Positions 50,672-59,528 of a stretch of DNA of 64,000 bases are shown one piece after another. The position numbers and the translations under genes were made by a program. The stretch lies in the NCBI RefSeq assembly GCF_000317575.1, contig NC_019748.1, positions 3,864,501-3,928,500 on the forward strand, in the 5' to 3' direction. The first letter of the stretch is position 1. Each line of letters opens with the position of its first letter. The DNA comes from Stanieria cyanosphaera PCC 7437 (lineage in GTDB: Bacteria > Cyanobacteriota > Cyanobacteriia > Cyanobacteriales > Xenococcaceae). The notes beneath the pieces were generated by a model. It was given only the letters and a program-made list of their open reading frames with translations, did no database searches and had not been told where the DNA came from.

Positions 50672-52798
50672 TTATGGTAAAGGTGGAATAAAAGAATTAG
50701 TTGAACCATTAACTACATTGGCGACTAAAGCTGCGTCTAAAGCAGAAATAACTCCATCTCCATTGATATCGGCAACTAACAAAGGGTCTACTCCCGAATA
50801 TGCCGATAGAGAACTATCTAATCCTGCTGCTAAACGAGAAATTGCGACTACATCTGCCGAACTATACTTGCGGTCGCGATTAGCATCACCTAAATAAGCA
50901 ACTAGATGAGTAGTCTTATCACCAATAACATTAAAACTTCCGCCATTAAGTTGCATTGATTCTATCTTGATCTCGCCAGTTGCACCATAAGTAGCTGTAC
51001 TAGGAACTTTAGCATTAAGATAAGCTAGATTAGCTACTCCTTGAGCTAAAGCATCTCCTGTTAAATGTACTTTCAATTGACCAGTAATATCTTTGCTCAC
51101 TGAAACTTTCCAGTCGCCAGTAGGTAAATTACTATCTAAACTCAATCCAGTGATATCAAGTAATTGAGGATTATAAGAAATTGTAAAATCAACTTTAGTA
51201 ACTCCTTCCCCATTGTTAAGCTGGATCAGAATTTTTTCTGCAACACCAGAACTATTTACATTTTGACCAGGGCCACGAGTAAAATCGGCTATAGTCAAAG
51301 AACGTTGATCTTGACCAAAGACGACATAGCTTTCACCAGCATCACGGATTGAATTAGGGTTAGCTTGAGGTGCGCCGACAATTAAATCGTCAATGCCATC
51401 ACCATTGACATCCCCTGCACTACTAACAGAATTACCAGCTAAATCTCCTGCATTAATACCTTTGAGAATAAAACCTTGACTAGCTTTTAAATTAGCAAGA
51501 TTGATCCTGGAAGGAAAAGCATTGCTACTGCCAAATAAAACATAGCTTTCTCCTTGAGCAGCATCCGCATTTCTAGAACCGATAATTACATCATTGATCC
51601 CATCACCATTGACATCGCCTGCACTACTTACAGAAGTATTAGATAAATTATCAACTTTTAATCCGTTGATGACGAACCCATTTTTACCATTGAGAGTCGA
51701 TAAATCAAAATTTGATTTAAATTCTGTTTTACTACCAAACAGAAGATATACTTCACCAGTATTAGTTTGTCCATTAGGATCAGCTTGCGGTGCAGCAATA
51801 ATTAAATCGTCAATGCCATCGCCGTTAAAATCTCCTGCGTGACTAACCGCACTACCAGAACTATCTCCGCTATTAATACCTTTAATCACAAAGCCATTGC
51901 TACCATTAAGATTAGCTAGATTTAAAGTTGCGCCAAATCCTTCCTTTTTACCAAAAACAACGTAAGTTTCGCCAGAATTACTGCGACCATGAGCATCAGC
52001 GCGGTTTGCACCAATAATCAAGTCCTTAATGCCATCACCATTAAAATCTCCTGCTCCACTTACAGAAATACCGGAGTAATCATCTTGATTAATACCAGCG
52101 ATCGCAAAACCATTACTACCATTGAGACTAGAAAGATTAAAATTCGCTCCCAATCCTGTCTTTTTACCAAAAACAACGTAACTTCTTCCTGTATTACTAA
52201 TGCCGTTTGTATCGGCGAAATTAGCACCAATCACTAAATCATCAATGCCATCACCATTAAGATCACCAGCATTACTAACCGCACTACCAGAAAAATCTCC
52301 CGAACTAACGCCATTGATCACAAAACCATTAGTACCATTGAGAGTTGATAAATTGAAGCTACTGCTGTAACCAATAGTGTTACCAAAAACTACGTAAGTT
52401 TTTCCTGTATTACTAATGCCATTAGCATCTGCGCCATTAGCTCCGATAATTAAATCACTTAAACCATCATTATTGACATCTGCTGACGCGATCGCACTAC
52501 CAATTTTATCCCCTGCATTAATTCCATTAATGACAAAACCATTTGTACCATTGAGATTAGCTAAAGAAAAACCAGAAAAGCTAGTATTTTTACCGAAGAT
52601 CACGTAAACTTTTCCAGCATTTTGTTTGCTATTGGGATCGGCATCTTTAGCACCAATAATCAAATCCGATAAACCATCACCATTTAAATCTACTGCGCTA
52701 CTGACTACATCTGCAAAACGACTATCTTGTTCTAAACCTTTAAGAATAAAGCCATTAATACCATTTAAGCTGGATAAATTGATAATCGAACTAGCCAT
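50672..52798 (-). CDS. Seven-repeat FG-GAP beta-propeller protein with cohesin-like and dockerin-like domains
   Basis: A 708-residue modular protein. Seven ~60-residue FG-GAP repeats (about 1-475) each carry a calcium-loop D-x-N-x-D-G, for example DLNGDGLSDLIIGA, and end in Y-V-x-F-G; they predict a seven-bladed integrin-like propeller. A cohesin-like beta domain follows (LTIADFTRGPGQNVNSSGVA, KVDFTISYNPQLLDITGLS). The C-terminus is a dockerin-like pair of calcium loops (GDANRDRKYSSADVVAISRL, ADINGDGVISALDAALVANV). No Sec signal is visible, so export may use another route. It is probably a cell-surface adhesion or matrix protein. Confidence 0.85.
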   Translation of the reverse strand: MASSIINLSSLNGINGFILKGLEQDSRFADVVSSAVDLNGDGLSDLIIGAKDADPNSKQNAGKVYVIFGKNTSFSGFSLANLNGTNGFVINGINAGDKIGSAIASADVNNDGLSDLIIGANGADANGISNTGKTYVVFGNTIGYSSSFNLSTLNGTNGFVINGVSSGDFSGSAVSNAGDLNGDGIDDLVIGANFADTNGISNTGRSYVVFGKKTGLGANFNLSSLNGSNGFAIAGINQDDYSGISVSGAGDFNGDGIKDLIIGANRADAHGRSNSGETYVVFGKKEGFGATLNLANLNGSNGFVIKGINSGDSSGSAVSHAGDFNGDGIDDLIIAAPQADPNGQTNTGEVYLLFGSKTEFKSNFDLSTLNGKNGFVINGLKVDNLSNTSVSSAGDVNGDGINDVIIGSRNADAAQGESYVLFGSSNAFPSRINLANLKASQGFILKGINAGDLAGNSVSSAGDVNGDGIDDLIVGAPQANPNSIRDAGESYVVFGQDQRSLTIADFTRGPGQNVNSSGVAEKILIQLNNGEGVTKVDFTISYNPQLLDITGLSLDSNLPTGDWKVSVSKDITGQLKVHLTGDALAQGVANLAYLNAKVPSTATYGATGEIKIESMQLNGGSFNVIGDKTTHLVAYLGDANRDRKYSSADVVAISRLAAGLDSSLSAYSGVDPLLVADINGDGVISALDAALVANVVNGSTNSFIPPLP

Positions 52799-53045
52799 AG
52801 ATTTTTATTTACAAATTAATTTAATTAGTTTTTCAGTAATAACATTTATTATTAGTATTTATTACTAAGTAAATTAACGTAAAAATCTTATCTAGGCAGT
52901 GATTAAAATCATTTACTTTTCAATGATTTTGCAGTAAAGATAGTAGCCCTTAATTTTGCTCGCACTTAGTTTTTTTGGTTAAAACATCATATTTGTAGTA
53001 AGAACAATTCAGGAATTGTCCCTACTTTGGTTGGTTTTTTGTTAA

Positions 53046-53510
53046 TTAAAGTACCTGATGAGTATATTTATGCTGTTTAACATTGTCTTCAGCACGCACG
53101 ACATTAACTGCATTAAGTACTCTTTTTCGATCTAAAGAAAAGTTTAAATCTTGTTTAATTGTTCCTAAAGGAATATGTTGTTGCGCTTGGGGACGACTTT
53201 TGTAAGTACGCGTGGCAGCTATCAATCTTTCGGCAAAGTTTACACAAAATTGAGCTTCTTTGGGAAATTCAGCAGGTATTTGAAAAGTATCTTCAGCCAC
53301 AATTTCATTTAGAGTTTTAGCGCAAGCTAGTTGATAGGAAGTAGGAATTCCTTGAATAATTGCTTCTAAGGCAGCAGAAGGAATTGGTTCAATGATTTTG
53401 ACTTCTTGTATTTCTCCTTCTTCTCTAACAAAGCAAGTGGCTAAACCCAAAACACAGTAATCTTCTTTGGCTAAATCCGATGCTTCAGTCCATAAAGTCG
53501 CAGTTTTCAT
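53046..53510 (-). CDS. Conserved cyanobacterial protein of unknown function
   Basis: A 154-residue soluble protein (MKTATLWTEASDLAKEDYCV, LGLATCFVREEGEIQEVKII, AQQHIPLGTIKQDLNF) with no membrane segment. The tone suggests a cyanobacteria-only family, but I do not recognise a name. No operon partner. Confidence 0.65.
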   Translation of the reverse strand: MKTATLWTEASDLAKEDYCVLGLATCFVREEGEIQEVKIIEPIPSAALEAIIQGIPTSYQLACAKTLNEIVAEDTFQIPAEFPKEAQFCVNFAERLIAATRTYKSRPQAQQHIPLGTIKQDLNFSLDRKRVLNAVNVVRAEDNVKQHKYTHQVL

Positions 53511-53867
53511 AAGTACACCAAAAATGTATCAATTAACTAAGAAATTTTGTCCCTGTTTGAGGAATGTAACTTTAAATATTACTCATGAGCGCAATTGAAT
53601 AAAGAATTGTTATAAAAACATATATTTTGCATAAAACAAAAGTCAAAAACCTGAGTAGTATTCAAAACATAATCCTAAAGCGAGATTTCTGATTGGTAAG
53701 AATTCTCATAAAATCAACCCTAGTTAGTTTTGAATAAATTTCGGGAACTCTACATTATGTATAAGTTCCAAAATAATCGCAAAACAAAGTATCCAAAGTA
53801 AATTTAACTAAATCTTTCTTTAGAAAGAAAACAGACCGTGAGACAGTTGAATCAGTGACACACTTGA
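53511..53867. other. Spacer upstream of the disrupted TPR gene
   Basis: Holds the control region of the minus-strand gene to the left and of the TPR gene to the right. TTTCTTTAGAAAGAAA near 53815 is a short inverted repeat (TTTCTTT/AAAGAAA) close to the TPR gene start. No ORF or RNA gene is supported. Confidence 0.45.
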
Positions 53868-54406
53868 GTGAGTCAAAACTTTAGACCGAATAGTAAGCTA
53901 AGTTTTAAGAAAGGTTTAATTAAAGCCATGAAGACTAACTTTTATGATAAGGACGAATGTAAACTAACTTGGGGTGAATCAGCTTGGTTTTCCTCCTCTG
54001 GCTCGGTGGAACAAGTTTTTAATTCCTCTACATCTTTCTCTGCGCCTAATTCGCCAAAATCAGAATATCAATTGCGTGCATCAGTAGAAGAAAAAGTTGC
54101 TCAAGGTCATTATGCAGTGGCGATCGCAATTATCAATCAATTAATAGCTCTTCGTCCTAATAGTGCTATTGACTACAATAACCGAGGGCTAATGCATTTT
54201 CGCAACAATCAAATCGCAGAAGCCATAGCCGATCTCAGTCAAGCTTTAAAACTCGATCCCAAACTAGATAGAGCCTATAATAATCGGGCAAATTGCTATG
54301 CTGCTCAAGGTAATTTGGCAGAAGCGATCGCTGATTATCGAAAAAAATTGGGTTTAAGACCTCGTGCTTCAGCACGGCTTTACAGAATTTGTGATAATAT
54401 GTAAGC

Positions 54407-55639
54407 ATGACCGAACGTGCTTTCAAATACCGATTTTACCCAACTGCCGAGCAAGAAAATCTCCTGCGACGGACAATGGGTTGTGTTCGTTTGGTCTATA
54501 ACAAAGCTCTGGCTGCAAGAACCGAAGCTTGGTATAGCAAACAAGAAAGGGTTGACTATAAGCAAACCTCTGGCTTGCTGACTAACTGGAAGAAAACCGA
54601 AGACTTGCAGTTTCTTAATGAAGTTAGCAGTGTACCTTTGCAGCAATGTTTGAGACATTTGCAAAAAGCTTTTTCTAACTTTTGGAGTAAAAGAGCTAAT
54701 TACCCTCGGTTCAAGAAAAAACGTAACGGTGGTTCGGCAGAGTTTACCAAAGCAGCTTTTCGCTACAAGGAAGGTAAGCTTTGGTTAGCTAAATGCGAAG
54801 AACCATTGAATATAGTTTGGTCGAGGTATATTCCTCAAGGATGTGAACCTTCGACTGTTACTGTTAAACTCGAACCCTCTGGTAGATGGTTCGTATCTTT
54901 GTTGGTTGATGACTATACCGTAGAGGTACTTCCACCAACAGACAAAAAGATTGGGTTGGATGCTGGAGTTACCAGTCTTGTCAGTACCAGCGATGGTGAG
55001 AAGATAGTTAACCCAAAACATTTTAATCGGCTGTATAAAAAGCTCAAAGCAGCGCAAAAGGAACTGAGTCGGAAAACCAAAGGCTCTAGAAACCGAGAAA
55101 AAGCGCGACTTAAAGTAGCTCGAATACACGCCAAAATAAAAGATGCTCGTACTGATTTTCTGCACAAATTGACTACTCGCTTGGTTCAGTCTAATAGCCT
55201 GATAGCTATTGAAGACTTGGCAGTTAGAAACATGGTCAAAAACCGTAAGCTGGCTCGTTCGATTAGCGATGCAGCTTGGGGTGAGATGCGAGCGCAACTG
55301 GAATATAAGTGCGAGTGGTACGGACGAAAACTGGTCAAGATTGACCGCTTTTTTCCAAGCAGCAAACGATGTCAATGCGGTTTCGTAATTGAAAAATTGC
55401 CTTTGAATGTTCGCAGTTGGGACTGCCCTAGCTGTATGACAATAGGCATTGACAGGGACATCAACGCTGCAAAAAACATACTCGCTGCGGGACTCGCAGT
55501 GATCGTCTGTGGAGCGGACATAAGACCTGATAACCATAGTGTTAAAGGAGCGAGTGCGGTCTTGGGGGTTTCCCCCACTCGCCTTTCGCGTGGGCAGTTG
55601 CGGAAAACTCGAAAGAGAAAGAAACAGAAACCCAAATAG
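54407..55639 (+). CDS. tnpB: TnpB RNA-guided nuclease (intact)
   Basis: A 410-residue TnpB starting MTERAFKYRFYPTAEQENLL. RuvC catalytic residues are visible: Asp in IGLDAGVTSLVST, Glu in IAIEDLAVRNMVKN and Asp in GIDRDINAAKNIL, with a zinc ribbon RCQCG..CPSC (first pair C-x-C). The C-terminal tail is strongly basic (RKTRKRKKQKPK). It uses an RNA from the element's right end to cut the empty target site and so keep the element. It is about a different lineage from the broken copy at 37428. Confidence 0.92.
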   Translation: MTERAFKYRFYPTAEQENLLRRTMGCVRLVYNKALAARTEAWYSKQERVDYKQTSGLLTNWKKTEDLQFLNEVSSVPLQQCLRHLQKAFSNFWSKRANYPRFKKKRNGGSAEFTKAAFRYKEGKLWLAKCEEPLNIVWSRYIPQGCEPSTVTVKLEPSGRWFVSLLVDDYTVEVLPPTDKKIGLDAGVTSLVSTSDGEKIVNPKHFNRLYKKLKAAQKELSRKTKGSRNREKARLKVARIHAKIKDARTDFLHKLTTRLVQSNSLIAIEDLAVRNMVKNRKLARSISDAAWGEMRAQLEYKCEWYGRKLVKIDRFFPSSKRCQCGFVIEKLPLNVRSWDCPSCMTIGIDRDINAAKNILAAGLAVIVCGADIRPDNHSVKGASAVLGVSPTRLSRGQLRKTRKRKKQKPK

Positions 55640-55682
55640 TGATGTTTGGGAATCACCGCACTTCTAGGGCGGTGAGGATGTC
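55500..55682 (+). ncRNA. Possible guide (omega/re) RNA region at the right end of the second tnpB element
   Basis: The region overlapping the tnpB 3' end and running to the deduced element boundary includes the GC-rich hairpin-forming CGCACTTCTAGGGCGG part. By family analogy the guide sequence would be host DNA right after 55682 (starting AAGATGTTGC, within the TPR gene). Placement is inferred. Confidence 0.4.
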
Positions 55683-56010
55683 AAGATGTTGCTTTGGATT
55701 TAAATCCTGCCAATGTTCGTGCTTGGATCAATCAAGGTGTAACTTTCCGAGAAATGGGTTTATACGATTTAGCCGTAGAAAATTTTGATATTGCTGGGAT
55801 CATTGGCAACAGTTTACACGAAAGGATTTATGCCGAACGGGGTAGAGCTTATCACCTAAGAGGAGATTGGAATTGTGCGGTAGCAGATTATCAAAATGCT
55901 TTAGAGTTGTTAGCTTTACAGCCTAATTTAATTAACTATCAACAAAAAGTACAAAGTTGGCTCGATGAGCTACTTGATCCGTCCAAAAACTTTCTTGATT
56001 AAGTAACACA

Positions 56011-56352
56011 TTAATTTTTTTGTGGTTGTTTGGGATCAAGCCAAAAGATTCTGCTTTGATTAGGAGCTAGTTGAGAACTGTATTGCTCCATTAAGCTTCG
56101 GGTTTGTTCTGGAGCAAAATTATAATTGAGTTGTTTTCTTAAAGTTGCGACTCTAGCTTCTGTTTCTTCAACTTCAGCACGTAATTCTTTTAATTTAGTT
56201 TGTTGAGCAAAATTATAGGGTAACAATTTTCCCAAAGAAGCGATCGCAATCAGAGCTAGAACGCAATTAAAAATCAGCTTGATTCCAGTTTCAATTGTTA
56301 ATTCTGTGTAAAATTTTTGTCGAGCAGCCGATTTAGGTTGTGGAGAAATCAT
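56011..56352 (-). CDS. Conserved cyanobacterial protein with one membrane helix and a coiled coil
   Basis: A 113-residue protein: a short cytoplasmic N-terminus, a membrane helix near 24-42 (LIFNCVLALIAIASLGKLLP), then a coiled coil (TKLKELRAEVEETEARVATL, RKQLNY) and a C-terminal tail. The layout is like small septation-type bitopic proteins, but I do not recognise a family. psaM is the next gene upstream on the same strand, 132 bp away. Confidence 0.68.
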   Translation of the reverse strand: MISPQPKSAARQKFYTELTIETGIKLIFNCVLALIAIASLGKLLPYNFAQQTKLKELRAEVEETEARVATLRKQLNYNFAPEQTRSLMEQYSSQLAPNQSRIFWLDPKQPQKN

Positions 56353-56484
56353 AGTTAAGCGTGAACAAAACAGGAGTTGGGTCTTTAGACTAGCAATTTT
56401 TTTTAACGATCACCAGAGCTTAAATCCACAACTCCCTAGAAAACTCCTGTTGTCCTAAGAAAAAATTACAATTATCGCTACAAA

Positions 56485-56583
56485 TTAAGATTTATAAAGT
56501 TCAGTAGAAAGTCGGAGAGCTAGGATTCCGGGAATTAGAGCGATAACTAAAGCAATTAAAACTTGAGTATCTGATAAAGGCAT
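56485..56583 (-). CDS. psaM: Photosystem I subunit XII
   Basis: A 32-residue single-helix protein: [20 protein letters not shown], then [12 protein letters not shown]. This is the canonical PsaM sequence pattern ([20 protein letters not shown]). PsaM sits at the trimer-facing side of photosystem I. It is too short for common ORF cut-offs. An imperfect inverted repeat (AACAGGAGTT/AACTCCTGTT, about 56367-56453) lies downstream and may end its transcript. Confidence 0.93.
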   Translation of the reverse strand: MPLSDTQVLIALVIALIPGILALRLSTELYKS

Positions 56584-56788
56584 ATTGAATTTAACTCCTT
56601 ACAATCAAAAGATTTATCAACTACTTTGCGTCAAAACTGCCCCCTTACGAAACATCTTGTAACAAGATGCAACATAAATCGCTAGTTCTCAAGTAAACCA
56701 CAAGTAAAGACTAAGAAGGGTTTAAAATCTTTCTATACCTTAAAATCCTGTGATTTAACTCATATTCCTATTTAGAGAAAAGCTGTTA

Positions 56789-57499
56789 ATGCTAGAACAA
56801 TTGATCGATTCTTTAGTATCTTCTGGAGCTAAAATTCCTCTAGTACTGTTAATTTTAGTCGCGTTAGAAGCCGTGTTATCAGCCGACAATGCGATCGCCT
56901 TGGCTGCCATTGCTCAAAGTTTGGAAAAAGGCGAACAACAACAAAAAGCTCTCAATATTGGCTTATTATTGGCTTATGTTTTAAGAATATCTTTGATTTT
57001 GACAGCAACTTGGGTGGTCAAGTTTTGGCAGTTTGAATTATTAGGAGCAGTTTATTTACTATGGTTAGTGTTTAATTATTTTACAACTCCTGAAACTCAA
57101 AACGAGCAACATCATCATTTAAGTTTTTCTTCTCTTTGGCAAATTATTCCGCTCATTGCCGTAACAGATTTAGCTTTTTCTCTCGATAGTGTTACTACCG
57201 CCATTGCTGTAGCTGAAGATACCTGGTTGATTGTGGTTGGCGGTACTATTGGTGTGATTACTTTAAGATTTTTAGCTGGGTTATTTATTCGTTGGCTAGA
57301 AGAATATACTTATTTAGAAGATGCAGGCTTTATTACTGTTGGTTTTGTGGGTTTGCGTTTATTGTTAAAAGTTATTGCACCTGAATTAGTACCGCCAGAA
57401 TGGGTGATGCTCGCACTGATCTTTGTTTTGTTTGTGTGGGGTTTTTCTAAACGTAATCCCTTAGAAACTTCTGAAGATCAGCAAGAAATTAATTCTTAA
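56789..57499 (+). CDS. TerC-family integral membrane protein
   Basis: A 236-residue protein with about seven membrane helices. The TerC signatures are LVALEAVLSADNAIALAAI with the buried Asp-Asn, and AVTDLAFSLDSVTTAIAVAE with two acidic residues. Family members include metal (Mn) exporters and proteins linked to thylakoid membrane assembly. The substrate cannot be told here. Confidence 0.85.
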   Translation: MLEQLIDSLVSSGAKIPLVLLILVALEAVLSADNAIALAAIAQSLEKGEQQQKALNIGLLLAYVLRISLILTATWVVKFWQFELLGAVYLLWLVFNYFTTPETQNEQHHHLSFSSLWQIIPLIAVTDLAFSLDSVTTAIAVAEDTWLIVVGGTIGVITLRFLAGLFIRWLEEYTYLEDAGFITVGFVGLRLLLKVIAPELVPPEWVMLALIFVLFVWGFSKRNPLETSEDQQEINS

Positions 57500-57577
57500 A
57501 TTTTTTGGGTTTCAGCCCAACGATTAGAACCTAAATCGTTACAATAAAGTTAATTAACCCTGATTCAGACCAAGCCT

Positions 57578-59302
57578 ATCGATACTATCTACGGAAACCT
57601 CAAAGGACTTAAACCTAGTCAACTCAAGCAGCTACAAAGACTGTATCATCAGAAGCTGCCTGGCGATCGCTTGACAACGGTCGAATTTGCTCAAAGACTA
57701 GCAGCAATCAGTACAGAGATTAATCAAGTTGTCTGTGCTTATGTGAACCGTCGTGGACAAGTAATTCGAGTAGGAGTGGGAACTCCCCATCAAACCCAAA
57801 TTCCTCCTTTAGAATTACCTCGTTACGGTGCAGAACGTCTCTGTGGCATTCGTTGTCTTGCCACCAAACTCAAACAAGAACCACCTAAAGAAGCTAGTCT
57901 TACGGCTATGGTACGTCAGAGATTAGATGCATTAGTTATTCTGACCTTGACAGGAACAGGAATGACCAGAAGAGGTGGTGGAGCGACTGGTTACGTCAAA
58001 GAAACGTATTTAGCTCATTTAGTGCCTCAATCAGAGTTAAATCTGGACAATCAAAATTATTGGTCAGTATCACCACCCTTAAGTTTAGACCTGCTCAGTA
58101 AACAAGACTTTCTTAGTTTGGTTGAAGGCTTAGAAACCGAATTTGAGCGAGAATATTTAGGGCAAGAAGTAGATGCAAATCGCGACCGCGTCGTCATTGT
58201 CGGTCTACAAACTGACCGCATTAGTCAAGAACAATTTGAAAATTCTTTACAAGAATTAACTCGTTTGGTGGATACCGCAGGCGGAGAAGTTATCTACACC
58301 ATTCAGCAAAAACGCCCTCAATCTCATCCTCAAACTGTAGTAGGTGCAGGCAAAGTTGAAGAAATCGCCCTCAAAGTTCAAACTCTAGGAGCTAGTTTAG
58401 TCGTATTTGACCGAGATCTTTCTCCTGCTCAAGTACGAAATTTAGAAACCCAATTTGGAGTAAGAGTAGTAGATCGAACTGAGGTAATTTTAGATATTTT
58501 TGCTCAACGCGCCCAATCTCGTGCAGGAAAATTACAAGTAGAACTAGCTCAATTGGAATATATGCTACCTCGTCTGATTGGCAGAGGGGAAGCAATGTCT
58601 CGTTTAGGAGGTGGAATTGGAACTAGAGGTCCCGGTGAAACTAAACTCGAAACTGAACGCCGTGGGATTCAAAAACGAATTGCTCGTTTACAACAGGATG
58701 TCAATCAACTCCAAGCGCATCGTTCGCGTTTACGTCAACAACGTCAAAAACAAGAAATTCCCACAGTCGCGATCGCGGGTTATACTAATGCAGGGAAATC
58801 TACCTTAATTAACGCTTTAACCAGTGCTGATGTTTATACAGCAGATCAGTTGTTTGCTACTCTCGATCCGACTACTCGGCGTTTAGTTGTTCCTGATGCT
58901 GTTACAGGGGAAGCACGGACGATTTTATTAACCGATACGGTTGGTTTTATTGAAGAATTACCACCTTCTTTAGTTGATGCTTTCCGAGCTACTTTAGAAG
59001 AAGTTATCGAAGCAGATGCTTTACTCCACGTAGTCGATTTATCCCATCCTGCTTGGGAAAATCAAATTCGTTCAGTCATGAAAATTTTACAAGAGATGCC
59101 CATCGCTCCTGGTCCAATTTTAATTGCTTTTAATAAGTTAGACCAAGTTGATAGTGAGACTTTAGCAAGGGCAAGAGAAGAGTTTCCTCTAGCGGTATTT
59201 ATTTCTGCTAGTCAGCGATTTGGTTTAGAAACCCTACGGCAAAAATTAGGGGAATTGGTTCATTATGCTGGTGATGGCAGTCGAGCAGCTAAAGAAGAAT
59301 AA
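57578..59302 (+). CDS. hflX: HflX ribosome-associated GTPase, probable non-canonical start
   Basis: A GTPase that binds the 50S subunit and splits stalled ribosomes. The C-terminal G domain has the P-loop GYTNAGKSTLIN (near 58777), DTVGFIEELPP and NKLD; the N-terminal HflX domain has GAGKVEEIALKV and the linker GRGEAMSRLGGGIGTRGPGE. The first canonical start is TTG at 57671, but the frame stays open and family-like upstream: DTIYGNLKGLKPSQLKQLQR, LYHQKLPGDRL. No ATG, GTG or TTG lies between that segment and the in-frame TAA at 57551. I place the start at ATC 57578, where homologues have Met; ATT at 57563 or CTG at 57560 are alternatives. Confidence 0.85.
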   Translation: MDTIYGNLKGLKPSQLKQLQRLYHQKLPGDRLTTVEFAQRLAAISTEINQVVCAYVNRRGQVIRVGVGTPHQTQIPPLELPRYGAERLCGIRCLATKLKQEPPKEASLTAMVRQRLDALVILTLTGTGMTRRGGGATGYVKETYLAHLVPQSELNLDNQNYWSVSPPLSLDLLSKQDFLSLVEGLETEFEREYLGQEVDANRDRVVIVGLQTDRISQEQFENSLQELTRLVDTAGGEVIYTIQQKRPQSHPQTVVGAGKVEEIALKVQTLGASLVVFDRDLSPAQVRNLETQFGVRVVDRTEVILDIFAQRAQSRAGKLQVELAQLEYMLPRLIGRGEAMSRLGGGIGTRGPGETKLETERRGIQKRIARLQQDVNQLQAHRSRLRQQRQKQEIPTVAIAGYTNAGKSTLINALTSADVYTADQLFATLDPTTRRLVVPDAVTGEARTILLTDTVGFIEELPPSLVDAFRATLEEVIEADALLHVVDLSHPAWENQIRSVMKILQEMPIAPGPILIAFNKLDQVDSETLARAREEFPLAVFISASQRFGLETLRQKLGELVHYAGDGSRAAKEE

Positions 59303-59528
59303 ATAAAGTCACAAAGCGATCGCTCTACAACTAATAAGTTACTGATTAAGAAAAGGCGAGACAAGCAAGGCAGCACAGGCAGAAGCTTTAAAAGAATATG
59401 CAGCTTTCTATGCACATCAGCTTATACCCAGAGACAAAAATAAATCCGGCTTAAATTCAAGTTGATTTAATTGAGAGCAGATTATCTTAAAGAAGAGATA
59501 TGTTGTTGAGAAAGATCTTTGAATCAAT

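Larger units (their letters stand above)
54340..55682 (+). mobile_element. IS1341-type (tnpB-only, IS200/IS605 family) element inserted in the TPR gene
   Basis: 1343 bp with no target duplication, as expected for this family; ends are deduced from the restored TPR frame. The left end follows host sequence GATTATC and has a hairpin CGTGCT-tc-AGCACG (54363-54376). The right end has TCACCGC..GCGGTGA (55653-55675). It contains only tnpB, so movement needs a TnpA from elsewhere. Confidence 0.85.
53868..56002 (+). pseudogene. TPR-repeat protein gene split by a tnpB element
   Basis: The 5' part (53868-54339) codes an N-terminal region and TPRs: YAVAIAIINQLIALRPNSA, IAEAIADLSQALKLDPKLDR and NLAEAIADY. 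The 3' part (55683-56002) continues them: DVALDLNPANVRAWINQG, LYDLAVENFDIAGI, and a C-terminal LINYQQKVQSWLDEL. Joining 54339 to 55683 restores the frame exactly as ..AEAIADYQDVALDLNP.., the TPR consensus. As it stands, the first part runs into element sequence and stops at 54404. The function of the intact protein is unknown. Confidence 0.88.

Noticed and set aside
50672-52798. Regular ~190-bp DNA repeats, considered as a CRISPR or satellite array.
   Set aside because: They are the coding repeats of the FG-GAP propeller; units differ and there are no spacers.
54785-55537. A 250-codon minus-strand frame opposite tnpB.
   Set aside because: It is a long shadow of the tnpB coding strand; its wording is not protein-like and it has no ribosome site.
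59340-59458. A start-less plus-strand frame reading GETSKAAQAEALKEYAAFYA between hflX and aas.
   Set aside because: It is only about 40 codons with no start, homologue or neighbour to support it; possibly a relic, but too weak to list.
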